A stretch of DNA of 64,000 bases from JAFGHJ01 sp964525555 (lineage in GTDB: Bacteria; Hydrothermota; UBA3072), in the NCBI GenBank assembly GCA_964525555.1, contig CAZGHN010000002.1:291028-355027 (forward strand), given 5' to 3'. Numbering within the stretch: the first letter of the stretch is position 1; each line of letters starts with the position of its first letter. The translations under genes were made by a program, and so were the position numbers. The notes under the pieces were generated by a model. That model had not been told where the DNA came from. It did no database searches and saw only the letters and a list, made by a program, of their open reading frames with translations. This document shows positions 50,532-58,161 of this stretch, piece by piece.

Positions 50532-51644
50532 TTAAACTCTTTCGCTTGAAGCAGCTATCGTTATCAATTTATCGACTTTTCTCTTTAAGCTGTCCGGTAA
50601 TCCTTCGATACCTTTTTCTAAAAAACCTCTTATCAGGAGAGCCCTTGCGGTATCTTCATCGAGTCCTCTTGACATAAGATAATTTAGTTGTTCGCCTGCA
50701 ATCTTACCTATGGAAGCTTCATGCGAGAGTTCGGTATCGATATTGTTTGCCTTAAGTTCAGGTATTGCAGTGACGGAACTTCTATCATCGAGCAAGAGTC
50801 CGTTACATTCGGTATGTCCTCTTGTGTTTTTGCCTGTTCCTTCAATGTAAGCTCTCAAGGTAACCTTACAATTTTTAGAGGCTACACGGCTTACGATTTC
50901 GCAGCTCGAATTTTCTCCATTTAAAATACCCCTTGCTCCCATATCGAAAGATGAGCCTGATTTTCCGTAAATAATTGAGTTAAATTTAACGCTTGCCTTA
51001 TCAGAAAGCAGCGCCGTTGGATTAGTTTGAATCTCTTTCACTTTCGTTAAAGCAATGTAGTTAGAATTGAAAACTGCTCCTTCGCCTACATCTATAGCTG
51101 CCCTTGGATAGACTACTGCCTGCGAGCCCCAATCATGAATCATTGTATAATTGAGACGCGCTCCTTTTTTCACGAACATTTCCGTGATCGCTATGTGACT
51201 ACCCAAAGAGACAAGGTTCCCGGTGGCGCAGCCCGTTATAATATTTAATTCTGATTCAGGCTCAAGAACAATAATATTATGAAGTACTTGTCTGAAATTC
51301 TGGCCATGGAGAAAAAAACAGGATTGAAAAGGTGCTTCTATTTTGGCTCCTTCCTTGGCGTAAATAAAACTTCCGATCGGTTCCTTTTGTGAAGCTACCT
51401 CTTTCGTGAATTCATCTTTGTTTCTGTCTACAAGTGAGAAACGCAGATCATTTACCCAATCGTAAACCTGAATAGCAAAAGGCAAAGGCATTACGATCAG
51501 ATTCTCATCATTTGATTCGGATTTAGTAGTCTTGTCGTCTGCAACCAGGAAAGAACCCGAGCGTTTCGTTTCCCCTCTTATGTCGAATCCGACCCTGTCC
51601 AGTGAGGCTATCTCTTCTTCTAAGTTGTCATCCAGCTTTTTCAT
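50532..51644 (-). CDS. sufB: SufB/SufD-family iron-sulfur assembly protein
   Basis: A 370-residue protein. ATG 51644 is chosen for the AGGAGG site upstream. The right-handed beta-helix core typical of SufB/D is visible: ITGCATG, SLGSHIAITEMFVKKGARLNYTMIHDWG, RAYIEGTGKNTRGHTECNGLLLDD, ELSHEASIGKI and the C-terminal RGFLEKGI. Only one SufB/D copy is present, so this resembles the minimal SufBC (SMS) system of many anaerobes and archaea. It overlaps sufC by 17 bases. No SufS, SufU or SufE is in the window; NifU-like 35290-35511 could accept clusters. Confidence 0.92.
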   Translation of the reverse strand: MKKLDDNLEEEIASLDRVGFDIRGETKRSGSFLVADDKTTKSESNDENLIVMPLPFAIQVYDWVNDLRFSLVDRNKDEFTKEVASQKEPIGSFIYAKEGAKIEAPFQSCFFLHGQNFRQVLHNIIVLEPESELNIITGCATGNLVSLGSHIAITEMFVKKGARLNYTMIHDWGSQAVVYPRAAIDVGEGAVFNSNYIALTKVKEIQTNPTALLSDKASVKFNSIIYGKSGSSFDMGARGILNGENSSCEIVSRVASKNCKVTLRAYIEGTGKNTRGHTECNGLLLDDRSSVTAIPELKANNIDTELSHEASIGKIAGEQLNYLMSRGLDEDTARALLIRGFLEKGIEGLPDSLKRKVDKLITIAASSERV

Positions 51645-52398
51645 TTTCAAGCGCCTCCTTAATACATCTGTCAAATCCGTAATTTTTGACCTGGTCGAAG
51701 ATATCTAGAGGTGGTCCGGAGCACAAGAGTTTTCCGTTTACGATAACATAACCCTTATCCGCGTGTATTTCTTCAAGTATAACTCCGGAGTGAGTTACAA
51801 TTATACCGCCATTCTTTCTTTCTCTAATAGGTTTATCTTTCTGCAGTAATTTAATCATGACCTTAACCATAAGTTTAATGCTGTCAACATCTACGCCCGA
51901 ATCGGGTTCATCGAACATTACGAGTTGGGGAGCCTGAGCCAAGAGCTGCAAAAGTTCGTCTCTTTTTCTTTCTCCTCCTGAAAAGCCCACATTGACCTCT
52001 CTATCAAGATAATCTTCCATGCTTATTTTTTTTGCGATTTCTTGGGAAGTTTTTTTATCCGGAGCTATTGTTTTTAATAGGGTACCTAGTGGGACTCCTT
52101 CTATAACAGGAGGATGTTGGTAGGCAAGACCTATGCCTGCTTTTGATCTTCTTGTTAAGTTCCAATCCAATATCGAATTGCCCTTGAAGAGTATATCTCC
52201 TTTTGTGACTTTATAACCTGGTAGCCCCATTACAACATTTACAAGAGTGGTTTTTCCGGAGCCGTTTGGACCGAAAACAACATGAGTTTCTCCCTCATGA
52301 ATAATGATATTAATATCTCGAATAAGACTTTTCCCTTCAATTTTTACAGTAAGATTTTTAATTTCCAATAAAGCGTTTCCGTTTTTAGTATCTGGCAT
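51628..52398 (-). CDS. sufC: SufC ABC-type ATPase
   Basis: A 256-residue ABC ATPase: Walker A GPNGSGKTT, SufC-type Q-loop AYQHPP, signature FSGGERKR, Walker B LVMFDEPDSGVD and H-loop THSGVI. Drives conformational change of SufB for cluster assembly. Divergent from fur, so both promoters lie in the 52399-52524 spacer; the ATG is only 3 bases after the predicted RNA start, with no ribosome site. Confidence 0.94.
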   Translation of the reverse strand: MPDTKNGNALLEIKNLTVKIEGKSLIRDINIIIHEGETHVVFGPNGSGKTTLVNVVMGLPGYKVTKGDILFKGNSILDWNLTRRSKAGIGLAYQHPPVIEGVPLGTLLKTIAPDKKTSQEIAKKISMEDYLDREVNVGFSGGERKRDELLQLLAQAPQLVMFDEPDSGVDVDSIKLMVKVMIKLLQKDKPIRERKNGGIIVTHSGVILEEIHADKGYVIVNGKLLCSGPPLDIFDQVKNYGFDRCIKEALENEKAG

Positions 52399-52407
52399 AA
52401 TAAGGTA

Positions 52408-52435
52408 ATTTTAAACCAAAAACATTCGTTGTCAA
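52408..52435 (-). promoter_or_regulatory. Promoter of sufCB (leaderless)
   Basis: TTGACA (52435-52430), 16-bp spacer, TAAAAT (52413-52408). RNA start near 52401. Confidence 0.7.
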
Positions 52436-52456
52436 GTTAAGAAGTATCTCCCACCC

Positions 52457-52484
52457 TTGACAAAAAAGATTTTGTTATTATAAT
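52457..52484 (+). promoter_or_regulatory. Promoter of fur, perfect consensus
   Basis: TTGACA (52457-52462), 16-bp spacer, TATAAT (52479-52484). RNA start near 52491, inside the Fur-box-like palindrome. Confidence 0.8.
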
Positions 52485-52490
52485 TGCAAA

Positions 52491-52505
52491 TGAAAACCAT
52501 TTTCA
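52491..52505. promoter_or_regulatory. Fur-box-like palindrome TGAAAAC-C-ATTTTCA
   Basis: This 7-1-7 inverted repeat matches 11 of the 14 arm positions of the TGATAAT-N-ATTATCA core of Fur boxes. It covers the predicted RNA start of fur, so Fur should repress its own gene; sufCB lies on the other side of the same spacer but its promoter is about 60 bp away. Confidence 0.6.
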
Positions 52506-52524
52506 ATAAATTAGAGGTGGATAA

Positions 52525-52998
52525 ATGAGTGGAAGGTATGGTATGGGCCCCAGGTGGTGGCATAAAGACTTAAGAAAGCATAGTTGCAGGATTACAGTGC
52601 CGAGACAGGTTATATTAGATATTTTGAGTAAAGAAGATAAGCATTTATGCGCTGAAGATATTTTTTTGAAGGTACATAAGAGATATCCTGATATCGGGCT
52701 TACAACTGTTTACAGGACTTTAAATTTGCTTACACATATAGGATTGGTTTTAAGGTTTGATTTTGGTGACGGAAAGGCGAGGTATGAGCTGTCTTCGTAT
52801 TCGGAAAAGAAAAGCCATCATCACCATTTGGTTTGTACAAGATGTAACAGAATAATAGATTATAAGGAATTTATAGAAGAAGAAGAAAAATTGTTCGAAA
52901 AAACCGAAAAGGCGCTTGCCGAGAAATACAACTTCGAGATTACCGATCATCTTGTTAGATTCTACGGATTATGCGAAGAGTGCAGAAGTGGCTTTTAG
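52525..52998 (+). CDS. Fur-family metalloregulator
   Basis: A 157-residue Fur-family protein with GAGGTGG before ATG 52525. The winged-helix part shows ITVPRQVILDIL, LCAEDIFLKVHKRYPDIGLTTVYRTLNLL. The metal-binding part has HHHHLVCTRC, then ITDHLVRFYGLCEEC: two CxxC pairs for structural zinc and the HHHH cluster for the sensory site. Fur and PerR cannot be told apart with confidence. It precedes the iron-sulfur cluster 53028-56288 and faces sufCB, which fits an iron- or oxidation-response role. Confidence 0.93.
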   Translation: MSGRYGMGPRWWHKDLRKHSCRITVPRQVILDILSKEDKHLCAEDIFLKVHKRYPDIGLTTVYRTLNLLTHIGLVLRFDFGDGKARYELSSYSEKKSHHHHLVCTRCNRIIDYKEFIEEEEKLFEKTEKALAEKYNFEITDHLVRFYGLCEECRSGF

Positions 52999-53027
52999 AA
53001 ATTTTTTTTTAAAAAAAGGAGGCGTTT

Positions 53028-53384
53028 ATGCCAGGTGGAGATAGAACAGGTCCTCTTGGGATGGGTCCGATGACTGGAAGAGCGGCAGGTTACTGCGCGG
53101 GTTACTCCGTTCCGGGATATATGAATCCGATTCCCCGAAGAGGTTTCTTCGGTAGAGGCAGAGGTGGAGGCCGGTTCGGCCGAGGTATGGGTAGAGGTTG
53201 GGGAAGAGGTTTTTCTGGTTGGGGATATTACGGTGGTCCCGCATATCCTTTTTCGGCGGAACTCAGTCCTGAAGAAGAAGCGAGTCTATTGAAAGAAGAT
53301 GCCAAAATATTAAAAGAGCAGCTTAAGGAACTTCAAGGCTATATAGACACACTTGAAAAGGCAAAACCCCAAGGCAAGAAGTAA
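53028..53384 (+). CDS. DUF5320 family protein
   Basis: A 118-residue protein. It begins MPGGDRTGPLGMGPMTGRAAGYCAG, the conserved signature of DUF5320, followed by a Gly/Arg/Phe-rich stretch (GRGRGGGRFGRGMGRGWGRG) and a C-terminal coiled coil (EEEASLLKEDAKILKEQLKELQ). Genes of this family occur next to NifX/NifB-like proteins and ferredoxin ATPases in anaerobes, as here. Function is unknown; a role in metal-cluster handling is likely from context. Confidence 0.88.
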   Translation: MPGGDRTGPLGMGPMTGRAAGYCAGYSVPGYMNPIPRRGFFGRGRGGGRFGRGMGRGWGRGFSGWGYYGGPAYPFSAELSPEEEASLLKEDAKILKEQLKELQGYIDTLEKAKPQGKK

Positions 53385-53395
53385 AGTCTAGCAGA

Positions 53396-53425
53396 TTGGG
53401 GTAGGGCACAGTAGCTTTACCCCAA
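53396..53425. other. Intercistronic hairpin TTGGGGTA-N14-TACCCCAA
   Basis: An 8-bp perfect stem (53396-53403 with 53418-53425) lies between the DUF5320 and NifX-like genes. No T-run follows, so it is more likely an RNA processing or stability element than a terminator. Confidence 0.5.
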
Positions 53426-53451
53426 CTTCTCAAAAAGGGAGGAATCGAAAA

Positions 53452-53820
53452 ATGCGAATTGCTATATCTACAGATGGAATGCAAGTATCTGCGCATTTCG
53501 GAAGGTGCCCTTCTTTTACGATTATCGATATAGAAGGCAGTGAGATTAAGAATAAAGAGATTGTAAGTAACCCGGGTCATCATCCCGGATTTATACCCGA
53601 GTTCTTACATGGAAGAGGTGTTGAGTGTATTATTGCCGGAGGTATGGGAAGGAAAGCTGCGGGTTTTTTCAACCAGTATGGCATAGATGCTATTGTGGGG
53701 ATAACGGGAACGATCGAAGAGATACTGGAAAAACTAAAAAGCGGAAGTTTGAAAGGCGGAGAAAGTTTATGTAAGCCCGGTTTGGGTAAAGGTTACGGCA
53801 TAGAAAAGACAGAAGAATAG
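53452..53820 (+). CDS. NifX/NifB-like iron-molybdenum cofactor-binding protein
   Basis: A 122-residue protein of the dinitrogenase iron-molybdenum cofactor (NifX/NafY/VnfX) superfamily. It begins RIAISTDGMQVSAHFGRCPSFTIIDI and carries the central (I)IAGGMGRKAAGFF turn; a conserved GxHFGRxxxF motif is present. With GGGAGG before ATG 53452, it starts the core of an iron-sulfur block. No nif structural genes are near, so it probably serves another cluster carrier. Confidence 0.88.
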   Translation: MRIAISTDGMQVSAHFGRCPSFTIIDIEGSEIKNKEIVSNPGHHPGFIPEFLHGRGVECIIAGGMGRKAAGFFNQYGIDAIVGITGTIEEILEKLKSGSLKGGESLCKPGLGKGYGIEKTEE

Positions 53821-53835
53821 GAGGAAGAGCAAAAA

Positions 53836-54204
53836 ATGAAAATTTGTATTACATCACAGGGCGATAATTTGGACTCTGAGATAGATCCGAGATTCGGCAG
53901 AGCTGCATATTTCTTAATCGTTGATACGGATAATATGGAAGAAGAAGCTATTAAAAACCCTTATGTACAAGCTGGCGGAGGTGCAGGCATTCAGTCCGCG
54001 CAGATTGTTGCAAATAGGGAAATTCAAGCTGTTATTACGGGTAATATCGGTCCGAATGCTTTTCAGGTATTAAAGGAAGCAGGTGTGAATGTTATTACGG
54101 GTGTTAGCGGTATTGTCAAAAGTTCGGTTCTGAGTTATAATAAAGGAGAGTTCAAAGAAAGCGAGGAACCTACTGTGAATCACAAGTTCGGTATTAAAGA
54201 ATAA
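53836..54204 (+). CDS. Second NifX-like protein
   Basis: A 122-residue paralogue of the preceding protein (ICITSQGDNLDSEIDPRFGRAAYFLIVD; VITGNIGPNAFQVL). Such pairs occur in the DUF5320/ferredoxin gene group of many anaerobes. Fifteen bases separate it from the first copy, with an AGGAGG site. Confidence 0.88.
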   Translation: MKICITSQGDNLDSEIDPRFGRAAYFLIVDTDNMEEEAIKNPYVQAGGGAGIQSAQIVANREIQAVITGNIGPNAFQVLKEAGVNVITGVSGIVKSSVLSYNKGEFKESEEPTVNHKFGIKE

Positions 54205-54220
54205 CAAAAAAGGAGGAATG

Positions 54221-54388
54221 ATGGCGGTTAATGTAGATAAAGGAAAATGTACCGGGTCCGGAGAATGCGTAGATGTTTGTCCGGTTGAGGCGTTAAGCCT
54301 TGAAGATGGAAAAGCTGTTGTTAATGATGAATGCATTGATTGCGGTTCATGTGTTGATGTGTGTCCTAATGGAGCTCTTTCGCTTTAA
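54221..54388 (+). CDS. Seven-cysteine ferredoxin
   Basis: A 55-residue protein with AGGAGG four bases before ATG 54221 (ATG 54218 is too close). The second cluster motif C38-x2-C41-x2-C44-x3-C48-P is complete. In the first cluster the second Cys is replaced: C10-T-G-S-G-E-C16-x3-C20-P, where ferredoxins have CTGCGEC; the codon TCC is one base from TGC. One [4Fe-4S] plus one [3Fe-4S]-type cluster is the likely result. It supplies or takes electrons in the cluster; it precedes the two MinD/ferredoxin ATPases. Confidence 0.9.
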   Translation: MAVNVDKGKCTGSGECVDVCPVEALSLEDGKAVVNDECIDCGSCVDVCPNGALSL

Positions 54389-54418
54389 TATGATTTTTTA
54401 AAAAGGTTTTTTAACGAT

Positions 54419-54440
54419 GCGCCTCCCTTTTGGGAGGCGT
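54419..54440. terminator. GC-rich hairpin after the ferredoxin gene
   Basis: CGCCTCCC (54420-54427) pairs with GGGAGGCG (54432-54439) across a TTTT loop. The stem is strong, but the bases after it (TAACCCTTTATAGG) have no clear T-run, so it may terminate inefficiently and separate the two ATPase genes from the NifX/ferredoxin part. Confidence 0.5.
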
Positions 54441-54494
54441 AACCCTTTATAGGTTTTGGGAATGCTCAGAAAATTTTAAGGAAGAAATAAGACT

Positions 54495-55364
54495 ATGATA
54501 ATTTCAGTCGCGAGCGGAAAAGGAGGAACCGGTAAAACTACCGTAGCAATAAATTTTGTTCTTTCTCTTAGGAAAGCGCAATTGTTGGATTGCGATGTCG
54601 AGGAACCTAATTCTCATATTTTTATAAAACCTGACTTTGAAAACAGGCAAGTCGTTTACATACCTGTTCCCCAGGTTGATGAAGAGAAATGTAACGGTTG
54701 CGGATATTGCGGAGAAGTATGTGCGTATAACGCGATAGCGGTTGTGAAAACCAAAGTTTTAATATTTCCGCAGCTCTGCCATGGGTGTGGAGCCTGTTCT
54801 TACCTTTGCCCAGAGGGAGCTATAAAAGAGGTAAAGAAAGAAATAGGTGTTGTAGAGACCGGAAAAAAGAACAATTTACATTTTTCTCACGGTAAGCTGA
54901 AAATAGGAGAAATGATGGCTCCTCTTTTGATTAAAGCGCTAAAGGAAAAAATATTGAAAGATAAAACAGTTATTATAGATGCTCCTCCCGGGACCGCGTG
55001 TCCAATGATAAGTACAGTAAAGGATAGCGATTTCGTGATTCTGGTTACCGAACCGACCCCTTTCGGACTTAATGATCTGATCCTGGCCGTAGATGTGGTC
55101 CGTAAACTAGATATTCCTTTTGGAGTGATGATAAACCGTTCTGATATAGGCAACGATAAGGCGATAGGATTCTGCGACAGAGAAAAAATTCCATTATTGA
55201 TGCAAATACCTTTCGATAGAGAAATAGCCGTAGCTTATTCGAAGGGTGTTCCATTGATTGACGTATTCCCTGAGTATAAGAATGAATTCGTTTCTCTATA
55301 TCAAAAAATAAAAAAAGATATTGGCTACCAAGACACGAAGTCTCAAAAAAGAAATGATTTTTAA
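54495..55364 (+). CDS. MinD/CooC-type ATPase with two [4Fe-4S] ferredoxin motifs
   Basis: A 289-residue protein. The deviant Walker A SGKGGTGKTT (7-16), the Walker-like DCDVEEPNS and the IIDAPPGTACP motif make it a ParA/MinD/Mrp relative. Between them an inserted 2[4Fe-4S] ferredoxin has CNGCGYCGEVC and CHGCGACSYLCPEGA. The final 14 residues (GYQDTKSQKRNDF) are encoded by a copy of the spacer word ACCAAGACACGAAGTCTC, so the normal C-terminus may have been overwritten. Works with the second ATPase next to it. Confidence 0.9.
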   Translation: MIISVASGKGGTGKTTVAINFVLSLRKAQLLDCDVEEPNSHIFIKPDFENRQVVYIPVPQVDEEKCNGCGYCGEVCAYNAIAVVKTKVLIFPQLCHGCGACSYLCPEGAIKEVKKEIGVVETGKKNNLHFSHGKLKIGEMMAPLLIKALKEKILKDKTVIIDAPPGTACPMISTVKDSDFVILVTEPTPFGLNDLILAVDVVRKLDIPFGVMINRSDIGNDKAIGFCDREKIPLLMQIPFDREIAVAYSKGVPLIDVFPEYKNEFVSLYQKIKKDIGYQDTKSQKRNDF

Positions 55365-55425
55365 AAAAATAATAGAAAATATACAATATAACTTTGTGTC
55401 TTGGAGCCTTTGCGGCTCTAATAAT
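55322..55425. repeat. Word repeat entering the end of the ATPase gene
   Basis: TGGCTACCAAGACACGAAGTCTC (about 55322-55344) and AACTTTGTGTCTTGGAGCC (about 55388-55406) are inverted copies of the CACAAAG-type word. The first is within the ATPase reading frame, the only clear case in this window of a spacer word inside a gene. Confidence 0.6.
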
Positions 55426-55436
55426 TAAAACAAAAG

Positions 55437-56288
55437 ATGAAGCAAATAGTAATAATTAGCGGGAAAGGAGGTACGGGCAAGACAATTTTAAGTGCAGCTT
55501 TTGCATCGCTGGCTAGTAATGCCGTATTTGCCGATTGCGATGTAGATGCAGCAGACTTACATCTTTTGTTAAAGCCAGAGGTAAAAGAAAGGAATATTTT
55601 TAAAAGTGGTGTTACGGCTTTCATAGAAAAAGATAAATGTATTAGATGCGGAAAATGTATAGAGATATGCAGGTTCGATGCAATAAAGGAAAATTTTTTT
55701 GTTGATTCAATTTCATGTGAGGGTTGCGCTTTCTGTTACAACGTATGCCCGACACAGGCTATAGAAATGCAAGAAAATGTGTCGGGGCACTGGTTCATAT
55801 CCGAAACCAGATATGGTCCAATGGTACACGCTAAGCTGGGGATAGGAGAAGAAAATTCAGGGAAACTGGTAAGTATGGTAAGAGAAAAAGCGAAAGAGAT
55901 AGCTATTGAAAAGAATAAAGATTTGATTCTTATAGACGGTTCTCCTGGGATAGGTTGCCCGGTGATTGCCTCTATTACCGGAGTAGATTACGCGATTATA
56001 GTTACCGAACCTACCCTTTCAGGTTTACACGACGCAAAAAGGGTTGCGGAAGTCGGAAAACATTTTAAAGTTCCTCTAAAACTTATAGTCAACAAATATG
56101 ATCTTAATGAAAAAATCACTAAAGAAATAGAAGAGTTTTGTAGCAAAAATAATATCGAAACACTTGGCAGAATTGCCTTCGATAAATCCGTAGTTAGCGC
56201 GATGGTAGAAGGTAAAACCATCATAGAATTTGATAAAGGAAAAGCAAAAGAAGAAATATTGAAAATATGGGAAAGGCTAAAACAGTAA
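55437..56288 (+). CDS. Paralogous MinD/CooC-type ferredoxin ATPase
   Basis: A 283-residue protein with the same layout: SGKGGTGKT Walker A, DCDVDAADL, inserted ferredoxin CIRCGKCIEICRFDAI and CEGCAFCYNVCPTQAI, and the ILIDGSPGIGCPV motif. Pairs of this kind act in anaerobes near NifX-like genes and are thought to load or move iron-sulfur units using ATP, but the exact target is unknown. It ends 1 base before the DUF89 gene. Confidence 0.9.
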   Translation: MKQIVIISGKGGTGKTILSAAFASLASNAVFADCDVDAADLHLLLKPEVKERNIFKSGVTAFIEKDKCIRCGKCIEICRFDAIKENFFVDSISCEGCAFCYNVCPTQAIEMQENVSGHWFISETRYGPMVHAKLGIGEENSGKLVSMVREKAKEIAIEKNKDLILIDGSPGIGCPVIASITGVDYAIIVTEPTLSGLHDAKRVAEVGKHFKVPLKLIVNKYDLNEKITKEIEEFCSKNNIETLGRIAFDKSVVSAMVEGKTIIEFDKGKAKEEILKIWERLKQ

Positions 56289-56289
56289 A

Positions 56290-57186
56290 ATGAGAACCTA
56301 TTTGGAATGCATACCGTGTTTTTTTAAACAGGCTCTCGAGGCTGGGCGAATGGCTGGCGCAAACGCAAAAACCCAGAAGAGAATTCTCGATGAGATAGCA
56401 AAATCTATCCCGGATATAAAATTGTCGTCTACTCCTCCGGAAATGGGAAAAACGATACACGATATCGTAAAAAGATTAACCGGAGAGGAAGATCCGTACA
56501 AAAAGCTAAAAGAAAAGTCCACCGAGCAAACACTAAAAATCTACCCAGAACTTAAGAAAAAAATAGAATCGGCTGACGATAAACTGCTTATGGCCCTCGA
56601 GCTGGCAATTGCTGGAAATATAATCGATTACGGAACAAAGAATTCTCTGGATGTAGAAAAAGAGCTTGCAAAGATACTGGGAGCGGAACAAAGAGTTATT
56701 GAAGAAGAAAAAGTAACCATTTTTAATTTTAAGTCTTTTAAGAATGCTGTAAAAAATGCCAGGGATATTCTATATATTGGCGATAATGTAGGTGAAACTG
56801 TTTTTGATTGTGTTTTACTGGAAGAGATAAAAAGAATCGATCCTGAAAAAGAAATAGTTTATGCGGTAAGAGAAAAACCTATAATAAACGACGCATTAAA
56901 AGAAGACGCGGTCAAGGCGGGTATAGATAACTTTGCGGAAATAATATCGAGTGGCTCAGAAGTTCCGGGGACGACACTTCCTCTCTGCTCAAAAAAATTC
57001 CTCAAAATCTTTAAAAAATCCGATCTGGTTATCAGCAAAGGACAGGGAAATTACGAGACTCTATCGGATGAAAAGAGGCCCATCTTTTTTCTGTTTATGG
57101 CAAAATGTCCTGTTATTGCCAGGCATGCAGACTGCGGAATCGGAGAAATCGTTTTAATTTGTAACCATAACTCACCTACCTTATGA
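56290..57186 (+). CDS. DUF89 (damage-control phosphatase) family protein
   Basis: A 298-residue protein. The N-terminal YLECIPCFFKQAL with C-x2-C is the DUF89 prokaryotic subgroup signature, followed by the conserved ILYIGDNVGETVFD and ISKGQGNYETLS motifs that form the metal-phosphate site. DUF89 proteins hydrolyse unwanted phosphometabolites or similar esters. The last codons overlap the start of the next gene by ATGA. Confidence 0.9.
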   Translation: MRTYLECIPCFFKQALEAGRMAGANAKTQKRILDEIAKSIPDIKLSSTPPEMGKTIHDIVKRLTGEEDPYKKLKEKSTEQTLKIYPELKKKIESADDKLLMALELAIAGNIIDYGTKNSLDVEKELAKILGAEQRVIEEEKVTIFNFKSFKNAVKNARDILYIGDNVGETVFDCVLLEEIKRIDPEKEIVYAVREKPIINDALKEDAVKAGIDNFAEIISSGSEVPGTTLPLCSKKFLKIFKKSDLVISKGQGNYETLSDEKRPIFFLFMAKCPVIARHADCGIGEIVLICNHNSPTL

Positions 57187-57431
57187 ATAAAAGAACAATA
57201 AAAAAGAATTACGGCAAGCTTAAAGTTTTATTTTCCGAATGTAAATGGTATCCCGTGTGCCCAATGAAAAGATTCTACGAAAGTGGCATTCTCGAGAAGA
57301 AATGGGTTGAACTCTACTGTAAAGGTGATTGGGAAAGTTGTGTCAGATATAAAATGGAAGAAAATGGCGAGTATCATCCTGATTGGATGCTGCCCGATGG
57401 TAATATAGATCAGGATTTGAAAAACAAATAG
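57183..57431 (+). CDS. Small Cys-rich protein
   Basis: An 82-residue protein with cysteines in ECKWYPVCPMKRF, YCKGDW and ESCVRY, a pattern that could bind a metal or cluster. The rest includes HPDWMLPDG near the C-terminus, resembling small proteins often encoded next to iron-sulfur genes in anaerobes. I do not recognise a named domain. Overlaps the DUF89 gene by 4 bases and lies just before the MBL hydrolase. Confidence 0.7.
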   Translation: MNKRTIKKNYGKLKVLFSECKWYPVCPMKRFYESGILEKKWVELYCKGDWESCVRYKMEENGEYHPDWMLPDGNIDQDLKNK

Positions 57432-57444
57432 GAGGATATGTAAA

Positions 57445-58158
57445 ATAGAAATAAAAATTGTTTTCGACAATATTAATTTAAACGAAAAATTTATACCCGG
57501 CTGGGGATTTTCCTGTTTGATTGATCAAAATGTACTGTTTGATACGGGAGAAGAATCGGATTATTTATTTAAAAACATGAATAACTTGGATATAGATATT
57601 TCTAAAATAGATACGGTGGTTATTTCGCATGACCACTGGGATCATACAGGAGGTTTATGGGATCTCCTGAAAAAAAAAGAAGGTATCGATGTTTACGGAT
57701 GTCCTAACTTTAGCGAAGATTTTAAGGAAAAAGTTGTTTCACTTGGAGGAAATCTTATTTTGGCAGAAAAACTTACAGAAGTTAAACAAGGAATCTACAT
57801 AACCGGTGAAATCGCAGGAAATTATAAAAGTTCATTTATAGCTGAACAAGCACTCTTGATAAAAAGGAAAAAAGGTATTATAATGATTACCGGATGTTCT
57901 CATCCGGGAATTGTAACAATTATAAAAGAAATTAAAAAGAATTTTCCGAAAGAAAGAATCAATCTTGTTTTTGGAGGGTTTCATTTGATGGATAAGAGTA
58001 CCAGAGAGATAGAACTTATTGTAGAAAATTTTAAGGAATTGAAGGTCGAAAAAGTTGGTCCGACACACTGCACTGGTTATGAGGCGCAAAGGATTTTTGA
58101 AAACGCTTATAAAGATAAATTTATAGAAATATCAACGGGAAAAGCTTTTGAGATTTAA
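57445..58158 (+). CDS. Metallo-beta-lactamase-fold hydrolase with a broken start codon
   Basis: The protein is clearly homologous from KIEIKIVFDN (57442 on) to the end: HDHWDHTGG for the metal site, GGFHLMD and a THCTG near the C-terminus. The group includes the dihydropterin-methyltransferase-like MBL enzymes. The first strand is in a frame with no ATG, GTG or TTG before TTG 57517. An ideal AGGAGG at 57430-57435 is followed by ATG-TAA (57438-57443); removing one T gives ATG-AAA-ATA-GAA, the expected start. Either a one-base insertion, a sequencing error or a non-standard AUA start (57445) explains this. Confidence 0.82.
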   Translation: MEIKIVFDNINLNEKFIPGWGFSCLIDQNVLFDTGEESDYLFKNMNNLDIDISKIDTVVISHDHWDHTGGLWDLLKKKEGIDVYGCPNFSEDFKEKVVSLGGNLILAEKLTEVKQGIYITGEIAGNYKSSFIAEQALLIKRKKGIIMITGCSHPGIVTIIKEIKKNFPKERINLVFGGFHLMDKSTREIELIVENFKELKVEKVGPTHCTGYEAQRIFENAYKDKFIEISTGKAFEI

Positions 58159-58161
58159 AAA

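Noticed and set aside
54495..56288. Mrp/NBP35 or nitrogenase iron protein
   Set aside because: The inserted two-cluster ferredoxin and paired gene layout fit the MinD/CooC-like group; the NifH cysteines and switch motifs are absent.
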